Assembly (NCBI GenBank): GCA_907165135.1
Contig: OU015566.1
Coordinates: 3,660,501 to 3,724,500, forward strand
Reading direction: 5' to 3'
DNA from: Oikopleura dioica
Taxonomy: Eukaryota; Chordata; Appendicularia; Copelata; Oikopleuridae
Length of the DNA: 64,000 nucleotides
The notes beneath the pieces are model-generated. The model ran no database searches, was not told where the DNA came from, and worked only from the letters and a program-made list of their open reading frames with translations. Each line of letters begins with the position of its first letter. Position 1 is the stretch's first letter. Shown here one piece after another: positions 45,130-53,533 of the stretch. Made by a program: the position numbers and the translations under genes.

Positions 45130-45663
45130 TTAGAAGAAACGCAGTGGGACTGTTTGGTTGCAGTACGGACAGCGCGAGCAGCGTGGTTGGTTTAACCACT
45201 TGCGAATACAACCTTGATGAAAAACATGATTACAACGTAGGCAAGCAAGGTTGTTGAAGAGTCCTTCCTGGCATATTGCGCAGATGTCCACTTCCTTTTG
45301 GCGTTGCTTGTCCACGGGAAAGTCCTTACCGCCTTCCTTTTCGGTTCTTAGCTTCTCTTTGGGCGAGGAGGGCGTCGGAATGCGGAATCGCATCATCTTA
45401 AATACGTGATTCATTAAGCCGCTCTATTTTTTCTGTTTGCTCTTTACCAGGTCGGTGTTTAAGGACTTAAGCTTCTCCCAGTGCCTTTTCTCTATCGTCA
45501 GAGTCCACTTGATTTGTCCCAGGGTGGTCCAGTTTGTATTTGAATCTCGTGTGCTGGCTCGATCATTGATTATTTCGATGAAATCGCTATTGCAATTTCT
45601 ACAGCCGTCTTCGAAATTTATGGACGCCCATTGAGTGTTGCAATAAGCGCATCTGTACCGCAT
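45130..45663 (-). CDS. Zinc-ribbon plus RING-H2 protein, one micro-intron, member 2
   Basis: Exon 1 is 45663-45448, starting right after CCCTTCAG; exon 2 is 45396-45130. The 51-nt GT...TTTAAG intron (45447-45397) joins in phase 0. N-terminal zinc ribbon Cys-Ala-Tyr-Cys ... CRNCNSDFIEII is paralogous to that of the 42-kb gene. C-terminal RING: CAICQEG, Cys-Asn-His-Val-Phe-His-Gln-Gly-Cys, then Cys-Pro-Tyr-Cys. 160 residues. Same domain order as RNF126/RNF115-like ligases. Intact. Confidence 0.87.
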
Positions 45664-45697
45664 CTGAAGGGAGCCTGTTACCTATTCACGTCTTTTA

Positions 45698-46150
45698 TTA
45701 AAGGAAATTGTTGAAGCTAGGAGACAGTTCAAAGGCTGGGTGCATTGTGTTCAGATACGGTGCTTCGGATAAGGTCTCTGGTGACTTGAGTGTCGTCGGG
45801 GACAGGATTCGTTGAAGGTTTACTAGGAGCTGACTCAGGTACGTCATGTTCGTGTAATTGTTAAGAATGGCTTTGTTTGTTTTGTCTGCTTTTTCGGGGT
45901 CGTGTCGTAAGATTTCATCTGCTTGTAACAGGTTACTTAGGTCATGTAAGGGGCTTGACCACTGGATAAGATCGCTTCCAAGTTTTGTTAGCAGACAGCC
46001 GATCTGTCGATGTGTTGCTTGCTCTGCTTGAACCTCGCTTTCTTCCTCGAGTTTTCGTTTTTGAGGTGGCTGGTTTCTCAACGTGTTTCTAAGGGATGAT
46101 TCGAAATTTTGTCTTTGGATGGAGGCGGCATCGATGATTTTGGGATCTGC
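45698..46150 (-). CDS. Element ORF overlapping the Ubl gene, no ATG
   Basis: Open frame of 150 codons from 46150, just after the acceptor-like CAAACTAG. It overlaps the 3' end of the ubiquitin-like gene in another frame. Helical (Leu-Gly-Ser-Asp-Leu-Ile-Gln-Trp, then Met-Thr-Tyr-Leu-Ser-Gln-Leu). No ATG precedes the helical part, so it would need an upstream exon or frame change. Faint likeness to helical family A; unknown function. Confidence 0.4.
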   Translation of the reverse strand, partial: ADPKIIDAASIQRQNFESSLRNTLRNQPPQKRKLEEESEVQAEQATHRQIGCLLTKLGSDLIQWSSPLHDLSNLLQADEILRHDPEKADKTNKAILNNYTNMTYLSQLLVNLQRILSPTTLKSPETLSEAPYLNTMHPAFELSPSFNNFL

Positions 46151-46479
46151 CTAGTTTGTTGCGCGGGAGTAGTATTTGGGCCGAGTTCCCCAGGCCAAGT
46201 GGCGTGGATTGTTTCTCCAGGTTTCAGACCTTTTAATTCTTCCTTTCGTTTGACTTCGGACCCTTTGTGAAAAATCTTGATTTTATTTCGCAACTCTTCT
46301 CCGGGCTTAGCGGGGCATGCTTCAAAAATCGCATTCCTCAGATTTTCCATCGGATCGTCACTCGTTGCGGGACATATCTTCCTGTTGCCACATGGATACT
46401 CAATGTGTAGCCGCGGATAGTGCCGGTTTTGCTTTTCGTTTTCCCGACTTGCTTGCTGAGTGGTGTTTCCTTCTTCCAT
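46078..46479 (-). CDS. Ubiquitin-like (beta-grasp) domain protein
   Basis: ATG 46479 directly follows CTTCCTTTAG; 133 residues. Residues about 22-90 fit a ubiquitin-like fold: an initial strand (RLHIEY), a helix (MENLRNAIFEA), then KIKIFHKGSEVKRKEELKG, and a final Leu-Lys-Pro-Gly-Glu-Thr-Ile-His-Ala-Thr strand. This last order (Phe-x-Gly-x-x-x, Leu-x-x-Leu, Gly-x-Thr-Ile-His) is typical of ubiquitin-like proteins. The tail is Pro/Gln-rich with no terminal Gly-Gly, so conjugation as a modifier is unlikely; an integral adaptor Ubl is more likely. Sits near RING genes. Confidence 0.7.
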   Translation of the reverse strand: MEEGNTTQQASRENEKQNRHYPRLHIEYPCGNRKICPATSDDPMENLRNAIFEACPAKPGEELRNKIKIFHKGSEVKRKEELKGLKPGETIHATWPGELGPNTTPAQQTRQIPKSSMPPPSKDKISNHPLETR

Positions 46480-46502
46480 CTAAAGGAAGTTCGTTTATTT
46501 TC

Positions 46503-46781
46503 TTACACATTCATTGGTTTTTCGTTGTCCGAGCAGTTCCATAAGGGTAAACAGGATTTAATAAACTCATTCTGTCTTTTTTCTTGACTATTTTTAAAGT
46601 ACTTGAAGAGAGCATGCACGCACATCCAGCCGACGATTCCAAGCAAAATGTATATGATTGAAAATAGGATTTTGCTTATCGTGTCCGCTAGATAGACGGT
46701 CCCCGGTAAATCAAGTTTTTCTACGGCTTCGGAACATTCGGTTGAGGGACAATTCGTTGGTTTGCAAGTATTTGGGGCCAT
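46503..46781 (-). CDS. Small single-pass membrane protein, Cys-rich N-terminus
   Basis: ATG 46781 follows CCGTTTAG by one base; 92 residues. The N-terminus has NTCKPTNCPSTECSE (three closely spaced Cys), then a long hydrophobic span (ISKILFSIIYILLGIVGWMC) and a basic cytosolic tail. No cleavable signal seen, so probably N-out type III. Similar plan to the ORFs at 47.4 and 49.3 kb. Confidence 0.6.
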   Translation of the reverse strand: MAPNTCKPTNCPSTECSEAVEKLDLPGTVYLADTISKILFSIIYILLGIVGWMCVHALFKYFKNSQEKRQNEFIKSCLPLWNCSDNEKPMNV

Positions 46782-46855
46782 TCTAAACGGAAGTTAGTGC
46801 TATCAATCTACTCAAATAAAGACTTGAGGTTAACTCTACTTGGGGTTTTTATGAT

Positions 46856-47365
46856 TCATATTTCTGAGGTTAAGCGCAGCAAGCACGTTTTACGTGCAAT
46901 ATTTATCTCTTCTTTTTCCGGAAGTCGTTGGCGCTCGGTAAATGCTATGTAAGGAGGATTTCCGAATTTTTCAACAAAATCTCCGTATACTGCGTTTTGC
47001 CATTCGTTTAACACCCCTCTGTCAGTAGTCGTGGAGTGCAGTGCGGATCCATAGAGTATAAGCTCGTAAGTCCAGTCGAAAAGTCCTTGCCTAGAATTAT
47101 CATGAGCAAAGTCCTTAAGTGTGCTTTTTATTTCCTGAGGAACTCGGGTCCACGTTGCAACGGTGGTTTTTAACCATTGTTGGTAAGTTTTTGCGTCCTC
47201 GGTTGCTTCTTTTATGGCTTCCCGGAATCCAGTCCATCCGATTTTCTCAACGAGTTCCTTTTCGTCAAAATGGCTTGTGTCATTGTCCATGATGGTCCAA
47301 ACGATCATCTCTTCGAATTCGTCGCAAGCATTGTTGCTTACTGTTTGTGTAGATCTTGCCGACAT
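46856..47365 (-). CDS. Element ORF: unknown 169-residue helical protein
   Basis: First ATG (47365) lies 21 bases after GTGCTTAAG. Contains KIGWTGFREAIKEATEDAKT, a Trp-Leu-Lys helix, and FDWTYELILYGSALHSTTTD. Soluble, mixed charge, intact frame. No family recognised. Confidence 0.6.
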   Translation of the reverse strand: MSARSTQTVSNNACDEFEEMIVWTIMDNDTSHFDEKELVEKIGWTGFREAIKEATEDAKTYQQWLKTTVATWTRVPQEIKSTLKDFAHDNSRQGLFDWTYELILYGSALHSTTTDRGVLNEWQNAVYGDFVEKFGNPPYIAFTERQRLPEKEEINIARKTCLLRLTSEI

Positions 47366-47425
47366 TTTGTTGAAATAGTGGCTTGTCTTAAGCACAACTG
47401 GTTATTTCTTGGGTTCGGATCTACC

Positions 47426-47789
47426 TTAGAGATGGGTTACTCTTTCGAGATTATTCCTAACAGTACAAGTTTTATCGTTTCTTATAGCAGAATTGTGTTT
47501 AGAGCCTGTCGTTGCTGCCGTTTGTGTCCAATCAGCAATATTTTGGGTGTCGAGGATAATTCTCGATGCCGTTTCGGAAGGCTGATACTTTTCTTCTCGT
47601 CGGTTCGTGTATACTTTGACTACAAGTGTGATGATTGTTCCTATCATAATAGATGTAAGATACGGCCATGCACTTGTTTCTTTGATTTTGTTCCGCGTCA
47701 TTTCCCAAGCCATATCCCATCTTATGGTGTGTTTGACGGGGCAGATCGGTTCGGGACAGGGGTTTTGCACGCCGAATTTTTCCGCCCAT
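47426..47789 (-). CDS. Small membrane protein, start and body in different frames
   Basis: The acceptor-like ATTCCTTAAG is followed 4 bases later by ATG 47789 (MGGKIRRA). The body with the membrane span lies in the next frame (to 47426): NPCPEPICP, then SIMIGTIITLVVKVY and a basic tail. A single-base break near the A-run at about 47777-47781 is likely. The Cys-Pro-x-x-x-Cys ectodomain and one span resemble the 46.5-kb and 49.3-kb proteins. Confidence 0.5.
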
Positions 47790-47870
47790 AGGTCTTAAGG
47801 AATCGATTGGCTATGGGCTGAGTGCGATATAATATTTTTCTGTGACTAGCTAGGCTAGTTTCCAGACAGG

Positions 47871-47960
47871 TTAGTTTTGTTTGGGTTTAGTTAGCAGTCT
47901 CAATCCGAATTTGATGGCATGCAGAACGATAAGGATGTGAAATGTTGTTTCTCTCGCCAT
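47871..47960 (-). CDS. Remnant of a 48-residue membrane peptide, copy 2
   Basis: A 29-residue frame with TTFHILIVLHAIKFGLRLL, then a Lys-Pro-Lys-Gln-Asn end, matches the last 29 residues of the intact ORF at 48095-48241 (same Phe-Gly-Leu-(Lys/Arg) step and Lys-Gln-Asn terminus). An upstream ATG (48018), 4 bases after CTACTTCAG, begins the same Met-Thr-Ser-Met but goes out of frame near 47999. So this is a tandem copy broken by one base. Confidence 0.5.
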   Translation of the reverse strand: MARETTFHILIVLHAIKFGLRLLTKPKQN

Positions 47961-48094
47961 CTTCAGGTATTCCGACGCCCGTTCAAGGTATCTCTTGGCA
48001 AGGCTCATCGAGGTCATTTTTCTGAAGTAGGTTTCCGTGAGCGTCGATGGGTAGTTGATTTTCCCCTCCCCTGGGGGTTGGTTTGGATGAGGTT

Positions 48095-48241
48095 TCAGTT
48101 TTGTTTTTCCTTGGACAGAGATTTAAGTCCAAAGTCGATAGCGTACAGGGCAAATAAGATAATAACCACGATAGTATTTAGATCCCTTGAGTACTCATAG
48201 GCCCCGTAGACGTATTCCCGAATCTCTTCCATGGATGTCAT
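48095..48241 (-). CDS. 48-residue single-span membrane peptide, copy 1
   Basis: ATG 48241 lies 4 bases after ATAGTTTAG. Begins Met-Thr-Ser-Met, then an acidic/tyrosine-rich head, one hydrophobic span (TIVVIILFALYAIDFGL) and ends Lys-Glu-Lys-Gln-Asn. Intact. Its neighbour at 47.9 kb is a diverged tandem copy, which supports both as real genes. Size and form recall viral small membrane proteins; function unknown. Confidence 0.6.
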   Translation of the reverse strand: MTSMEEIREYVYGAYEYSRDLNTIVVIILFALYAIDFGLKSLSKEKQN

Positions 48242-48359
48242 TGGTCTAAACTATTTGTTTATCATCTTTCACGATTTGTCTGTCAGTCCATCTGATGTTG
48301 TGATACAATATATCTTGTGATTTCTCGTATGGGCACGTAAACAACCTGCCATCCTACTG

Positions 48360-49040
48360 CTACTGTTTGAAGGCAGGCTTTATGAAATTGTACAGTAGCA
48401 CAGAGTGAAAAGCAATCTCCAAGACTACGCTTGTCTTCTTTCCTATTTTGCCGGTCGCTTGTTCGATACTTTCGAGAAGTGGCTTCCTCTCGATCTTTGT
48501 AGTGCTTTCAGTTTTTTCAAAGAGCTTTTCCCAAGATATCTGAGGAGGCTGTCGGAAGCCACGCCGTATTTGGTCGCTGATGACTCGGCTTGTCTGTTTG
48601 CGTAAACTTTTGATATTTCGTTGGTCACGCTGATATAATGGCGTGCTGCTCTTATAATGATTTTCCAGTTCGTCGATGTATCTCATCGCGGTTGCCCATC
48701 TGTCGATGTTTTTGTGCCAGTGTGGTACTAGGTCGCTTCCTTCAAGGTACTCAAGGATATCCAAATGTAGGATCCTTCCTTTTTGTGCGCAGCGGTTGTT
48801 GCAGTCATTTGTCGAATCCTTTTGACAATGGTTTGTTCCTTTGCCTCTTTTGCTGTCTGGAGCTTTTTCCATAGAGCGTCGTAGATTTTCCTTTTAGTCG
48901 CTTCCGATGGTGGTGATTTTTGGATTATTCGGTTAACGATTTCCCGAATCATCCGGTCGGTTTCTGTGACTGTTTTTCTGCTTGCACGAAGAAATCCAAT
49001 TTCTGGATCATTAAGCCTTGTTTGCTCAAGAAGGGATCTT
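48360..49040 (-). CDS. Element ORF: helical protein, frame-broken, no ATG at acceptor
   Basis: A frame opens just after CTCACTTTAG (about 49041) and runs to about 48728: ...EIGFLRASRKTVTETDR, then MIREIVNRIIQKSPPSEATK. A second frame (48872-48360) continues with DLVPHWHKNIDRWATAMRY and a hydrophobic C-terminus. One single-base break near 48790 is likely. The plan resembles the 57.4-kb and 60.0-kb proteins (His/Trp-containing centre, Arg/Lys-rich C-terminal helix). Confidence 0.5.
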
Positions 49041-49055
49041 CCTAAAGTGAGTTCA

Positions 49056-49241
49056 TTATTTCGCCATCATTTCCGCCCATGTTATAGAACGTCTACACAA
49101 GGGGCAGTTTTCCATTTGGGTCAGGAACCAGTAATCGATACAGCCCTGACAGTAGCTATGCGTGCAACAGAGAATTTTTGGCACAATTTTATTGTCGAGA
49201 CATATTGGGCATATGTCTAGATGAATTCTATTTGCTGGCAT
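49056..49241 (-). CDS. Minimal RING-HC protein (61 residues)
   Basis: ATG 49241 follows ATCCCAAG by one base. Almost the whole protein is one RING: CPICLDNK, then Cys-Cys-Thr-His-Ser-Tyr-Cys-x-x-Cys and CPLC, in C3HC4 order. Intact. Among the smallest RING proteins; probably acts as a partner in a RING dimer or as a dominant-negative (inference). Confidence 0.85.
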   Translation of the reverse strand: MPANRIHLDICPICLDNKIVPKILCCTHSYCQGCIDYWFLTQMENCPLCRRSITWAEMMAK

Positions 49242-49284
49242 TCTTGGGATACCTGCACGTCTTCCTGTCGTTGGTTGCTTGGGT

Positions 49285-49587
49285 TTAAGCAGAAGTTCCG
49301 CTTTGCAAAAGGTTTTCTCTTCGTTTCTTCCGGCCGCGGAGTCTGCTGAAGATGCGACTGGTTATAAGTCCCGCGACGAAAGAAAATAGGAATGAAATAA
49401 AATTTCCTATAAGTGAGCTACCTCCTACCTCGAAGCTAGTGGAGGATTTCTCCTTAGTTGTACTGTTGAGTCCCGCGTCTGCTTTGCTCACGCAGTTCAT
49501 TTTTACTCCGATTTCTGGTGGATCGGGGCATTTGGGTATCGTTATTGATGGGCAGATTTTCATTATTTCGTTATTAGTTGATGTCAT
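49285..49587 (-). CDS. Small single-pass membrane protein with ectodomain
   Basis: ATG 49587 lies 4 bases after ATATTTAG; 100 residues. A 65-residue N-terminal part has four Cys and an Asn-Ser-Thr glycosylation site, then a span (LIGNFISFLFSFVAGLI) and a highly basic tail (RLRGRKKRRE). Likely N-out. An envelope-like or accessory role is possible but unproven. Confidence 0.6.
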   Translation of the reverse strand: MTSTNNEIMKICPSITIPKCPDPPEIGVKMNCVSKADAGLNSTTKEKSSTSFEVGGSSLIGNFISFLFSFVAGLITSRIFSRLRGRKKRRENLLQSGTSA

Positions 49588-49632
49588 CAGTCTAAATATA
49601 ATTCCTGATTATATCACCTTATGACTAAGGGT

Positions 49633-49857
49633 TTAATCGCAGATTTCCAGTGAAAAATTTAGAACTGACAGATTTCGCAAGAAAATCTCTTTCCCGTCGA
49701 CTTCTGAGGATTCGTCTGCTTCGAATTGTGGTACCTTCTTATTTTTGAGGAGGCTCTTGTCTCCCTGTTGGCCGGTACCCTCAGAAGAATTTCTTGTAGA
49801 AGTTTTTATCGCGTCCCTTTGTTCTCCGCGGCCTCGCTTGCTCAGTCGTGTCATATT
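49633..49857 (-). CDS. Possible small charged ORF
   Basis: First ATG at 49857 (Met-Thr-Arg-Leu-Ser-Lys-Arg). Basic N-terminus and acidic C-terminus, with no domain and no acceptor close to the ATG. An open frame extends upstream to about 49907. Weak support. Confidence 0.25.
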   Translation of the reverse strand, partial: NMTRLSKRGRGEQRDAIKTSTRNSSEGTGQQGDKSLLKNKKVPQFEADESSEVDGKEIFLRNLSVLNFSLEICD

Positions 49858-50004
49858 TTCCGTTTTCGTTTCCAAGCGGGTTTGTCGCCGTGTTCTCGGT
49901 TTTGCTGCTATTGGGAAGCTCTTCTACTGGTTGCACGCTCCTTGTTTTGCTTGACTTATTCTCCTCTAGGCAACAATCATGATTGGATATTTATTCTCGA
50001 CTGA

Positions 50005-53000
50005 TTACCGTATATACGTGTTTTCCGGTGGTGCTTCCTCAAGAGGCCTGCCCAATCGCCGTATACGGGAGCGATGGACTAGGAAGCGCCGCCTAGGAGA
50101 TTCGACGGGAGTAACTAAATAAGTATTATGATCAAGTCGTTTTCTCACGACGAAGCCATCCTTCCAGGCGTTAAATAATTTGGAGCTCACTCCTGGAGGC
50201 TTCATTTTCAGAAGGACGGGGGTCCCCTTTTCAAGTCCATCGGGTTGATTTTCGTCCGGTAGTTCCATGAGAGGCACAGCTTGTCTCGCTGTTAACAGTG
50301 ATAAGGCTGCGCACATTCGGGAACTTGACTCTTTGACCCAGAGTCTGACGTTCCGAGGAGCTCTTCTCCGTTGATTTGTCTTGAGAAAAGTGGCTCGGCG
50401 AGCAGCCATCCGTGCATTGCTTGGAAGGGACTCGTTCCGAGTGCCGAGTGGTAAGTTAAATTCATCGATAACTGTATAGATGGAATGTAAGTGTCCCATC
50501 GGTGTTCGTCGATGTCGAGCGATTTTAGGTGTTTAAGAATCTCGCGATTTGCTCGTTCAATGAGTCCTTGTCCTTGTGGTCGGTAAGGGGTGCCATGGTT
50601 GACTGCTGTGCCGAACGATGTTAATAGTTCTGTTAAGAGCACGTTGTTAAATTCTCGACCGAAATCACAAGATACGGCCCTTGGGGGCCTCTTAGAAAAA
50701 ATATATCGAGAAGGGCTTTTGCAACGTGCTCGGCTGTCTTGTCGACTATGCACCTCAACTCAATCCAACGAGTGAGATTGTCTACGGCCGCGAGGATATA
50801 CTTCTTTCTAGTTGGACTTGTCGGTAAAGGACCCAAAAGGTCGATGGTTACGGTCATGTTCGGATGCATCTCTTTTGGCGCCGTCACTTGTCGATGCTTT
50901 GGGTTCTCGGTCGTTCCGGTTGCGAGGCACGCTGGGCACGTTTGTACCTTGGTTTTTATCTTCTTTGCCATTTTTGGGAAGATGATATCCGCGTCCCTCA
51001 TCGCGTGGACCAGGTTGGTTGTTCTTCCGTGGTGTGGGAGGTGAAAGCTTAATATAATCCTGTCTTGGAGTTCTTGCGGGATTGGAATCCGGGGTTTATC
51101 CTTGTGATCATAAACAAGTATTCCATCGCTTCGCTCCTTGAGTCTATATTTGGCTTTCAGCGGTTTCCATCCATTACGAAAATTGACCAAGTCTCCATCG
51201 TTGTCCTGGGCCAAGCGAAGCTCAGACTTCGTGATTCCTTTAAGTTTTATCCAGGTCGGGATTGGTCGGTTCAGCATCCTATACTTCTTCTGAATTTCCG
51301 AGTCGATGTGCATTACCAAGTTTGGGGGATCAATCCGGGAAAGACAGTCAGCGACACTCATTTCGAGGCTTGTCCCTTCGCAGTGAGTGATGCTAAAATC
51401 GTATTCTGTTAATTTTTCCAGCCAGCGGAGTTTCTTGGCAGATGGTCTTCTGGTTTGCTTGCCATTTGTTTCCGCGCAAATGAAAGACAGGCATTTACTG
51501 TCCGTCCGCCATCGGAATGATCTCCCATAAACGAAGTGATGGAATGTTTCAAGAGTTTTAATGAAAGCATAAAGTTCCTTTTCGTTTATGGCCCACCGCA
51601 CTTGAGGACCTCGAAAGAATCCGCTAGTGTAGCCCAAGGGCTGTTCTTCCTCATCTCCTATTTTCTGACTTATCATTCCGCCGAAACCCGTTTCACTGGC
51701 GTCTGATGTGACTAACAAGACAGCTTTTGGGTCATTCGATGGAAAGGCTAGCCCAGTTTGAGCCACCATAAGCCTTTTGATGAGGTGAAACGCGTCTTCT
51801 TGCGAGCTTGTCCAATTGAAGGTTGCTTTTGGCCCGCTGATTTCATGAAGCGGGGCTAGTTTTCGTTGAAGATTAGGAACGAGTGTGCTGTAAAACGAAC
51901 ACATCCCGATAAACCTTCGAAGCGCCTTCTTGTTGGTCGGTACTGGAAACTCTCGTATGGCCGCAAGATTGTCTGTCTTTGGAAAATAGCCGCTTGGTGT
52001 TACTTCGTGCCCCAAAAACGTTATCTTCTTTGCTCCAAGGATGCACTTGTCTGGATTCAACAGGAACCCCGCTTTCTTAAGTCTCGCAAGGACGAGGTCG
52101 AGTGTCTGGAGGTGCTCTTCTTCGTTTTTCCCACACACGAGGACGTCGTCAAGATAGGCGACCACACGGTTACCCAGATCGTCTCCCAGAGTGGCTTTCA
52201 TTGCCATTTGGTAGACGCTCGGCGAGATCTTGAGACCCATGGGTAACCGTCTGAACTGGTATTGCGAATTGAGAGCTGAGAACGCAGTAAGCGGCTTGCT
52301 TTCTTCTTCCAGCGCCATATGGAAAAAGGCTTGTCTTATATCCACGCAGGAGAAGAAGGCAGACCCCGACAAGCTTTCCAACGTCTCGGCAAGGGACGGA
52401 AGGGGCCATTTGCTTTCAGCGAGCCTGTTGTTAAGAGCTCTCATGTCAACGCAGATGCGATAGCCCCCGCTCGCCTTCTTTACCAGTTGGAGTGGCGCGT
52501 TGAAGCTACTTCCGGTAGATCTTTCGATGATCCCCGCCTCTTCCATCTTCTTTAGCTCAGCTTTCAACCATTCCACTTGGCTGAAAGGTATTCTTCTTGG
52601 CCGAACCCATGCTCCAGGGAGCCTGGGGTCGAGAAGCTGGAGCTTGACTTCCGGTCCTTGATATAGTCCAACGTCTGTCTTTTCTTTCGAGAATGCTTCA
52701 GAATGTTGTTTTAGAATTTCCTTCAATCGCTCGATTCCATCTTCGCTAAGCTCTGTTTTCGATGTCATTTTCTCGATGTCTTGGAGAGTGAGTTTCTTCG
52801 GTGAGTCTTCATTAGGGTCATCCTGTACCTCGTCAATTCTGGCCAGGAATATCTTAGGGACGGGAGTCGCAGGACCCGGGTACGTGATCATCAACTCAGT
52901 TTCCAACTCGCTTGAGTTGATAATCATAGCCACTCCTGGGACTCCGGGCGAAAATTCAGGATCCAATGTAAGGAGAAGTCGCTTTGATGCCTTGTGCACT

Positions 53001-53530
53001 TTTCGTGGGCCTGTATCAACCCGCAGGAAATTCATTCCCTGTCCCTTTCCGGCTTCGATAACGCGCAGTAGGACGGTGTTTTCCGGGCAGGCAAGCGGGA
53101 AAGTCTGCCCATTTATTTTAACGGTCCTTCTCTGCAATTGGATGGTCTTGTTAAGCAAACTGTCCACTCCGAGAATGAGCTCAGCTCTTAGACCCGGGAT
53201 GATGCTTATGCGAGTTCCAGGGAATCTGATATCAGGATCTCCTCGCAAGATTATATCCAATACAAGGTCGAATGCTATTTCCATTCGCGCCCCTTTCGCT
53301 GCCATCGGGTTGCTACGGATAGGCTTCTCCTTATTGAGTGGGAACCCCTGTGCCTCCAGATTTTCGCGAAATCAAGGCTGGCACAGCTGAGGCTCGCGCC
53401 GGTATCCAAGAGAGTGAGAATGTTTTTGACCACTACTGGATACCGTCGCTCGGATCGTAATTTTACGTCAGTTCGTACGAGGAGAGTTGTACAGTGATCC
53501 GGCCGTCCTCGTCTGACGTTCATAACCTGG
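50005..53530 (-). CDS. pol: Ty3/gypsy-type pol: protease, RT, RNase H, integrase; frame-broken
   Basis: Order on the minus strand: aspartic protease (LLDTGASLSCA near 53400; second half with ILGVDSLL in a shifted frame); reverse transcriptase (FSCVDIRQAF near 52350; catalytic YLDD near 52165); RNase H (TSDASETGFGG near 51700); integrase HHCC zinc finger (His-Leu-Pro-His-His ... CPAC, about 51035-50930) and DDE core (TIDLLGP near 50850, then Asp in CDFGREF and Glu in LIERANRE in another frame); then a C-terminal domain ending at 50005. Protease before RT and integrase last is the Ty3/gypsy/retrovirus order. I see at least three frame changes: within the protease near 53320, in the integrase core near 50680, and before the C-terminal domain near 50330. 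Only the gag-protease one is expected of a live element. Confidence 0.93.
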
Positions 53531-53533
53531 GCC

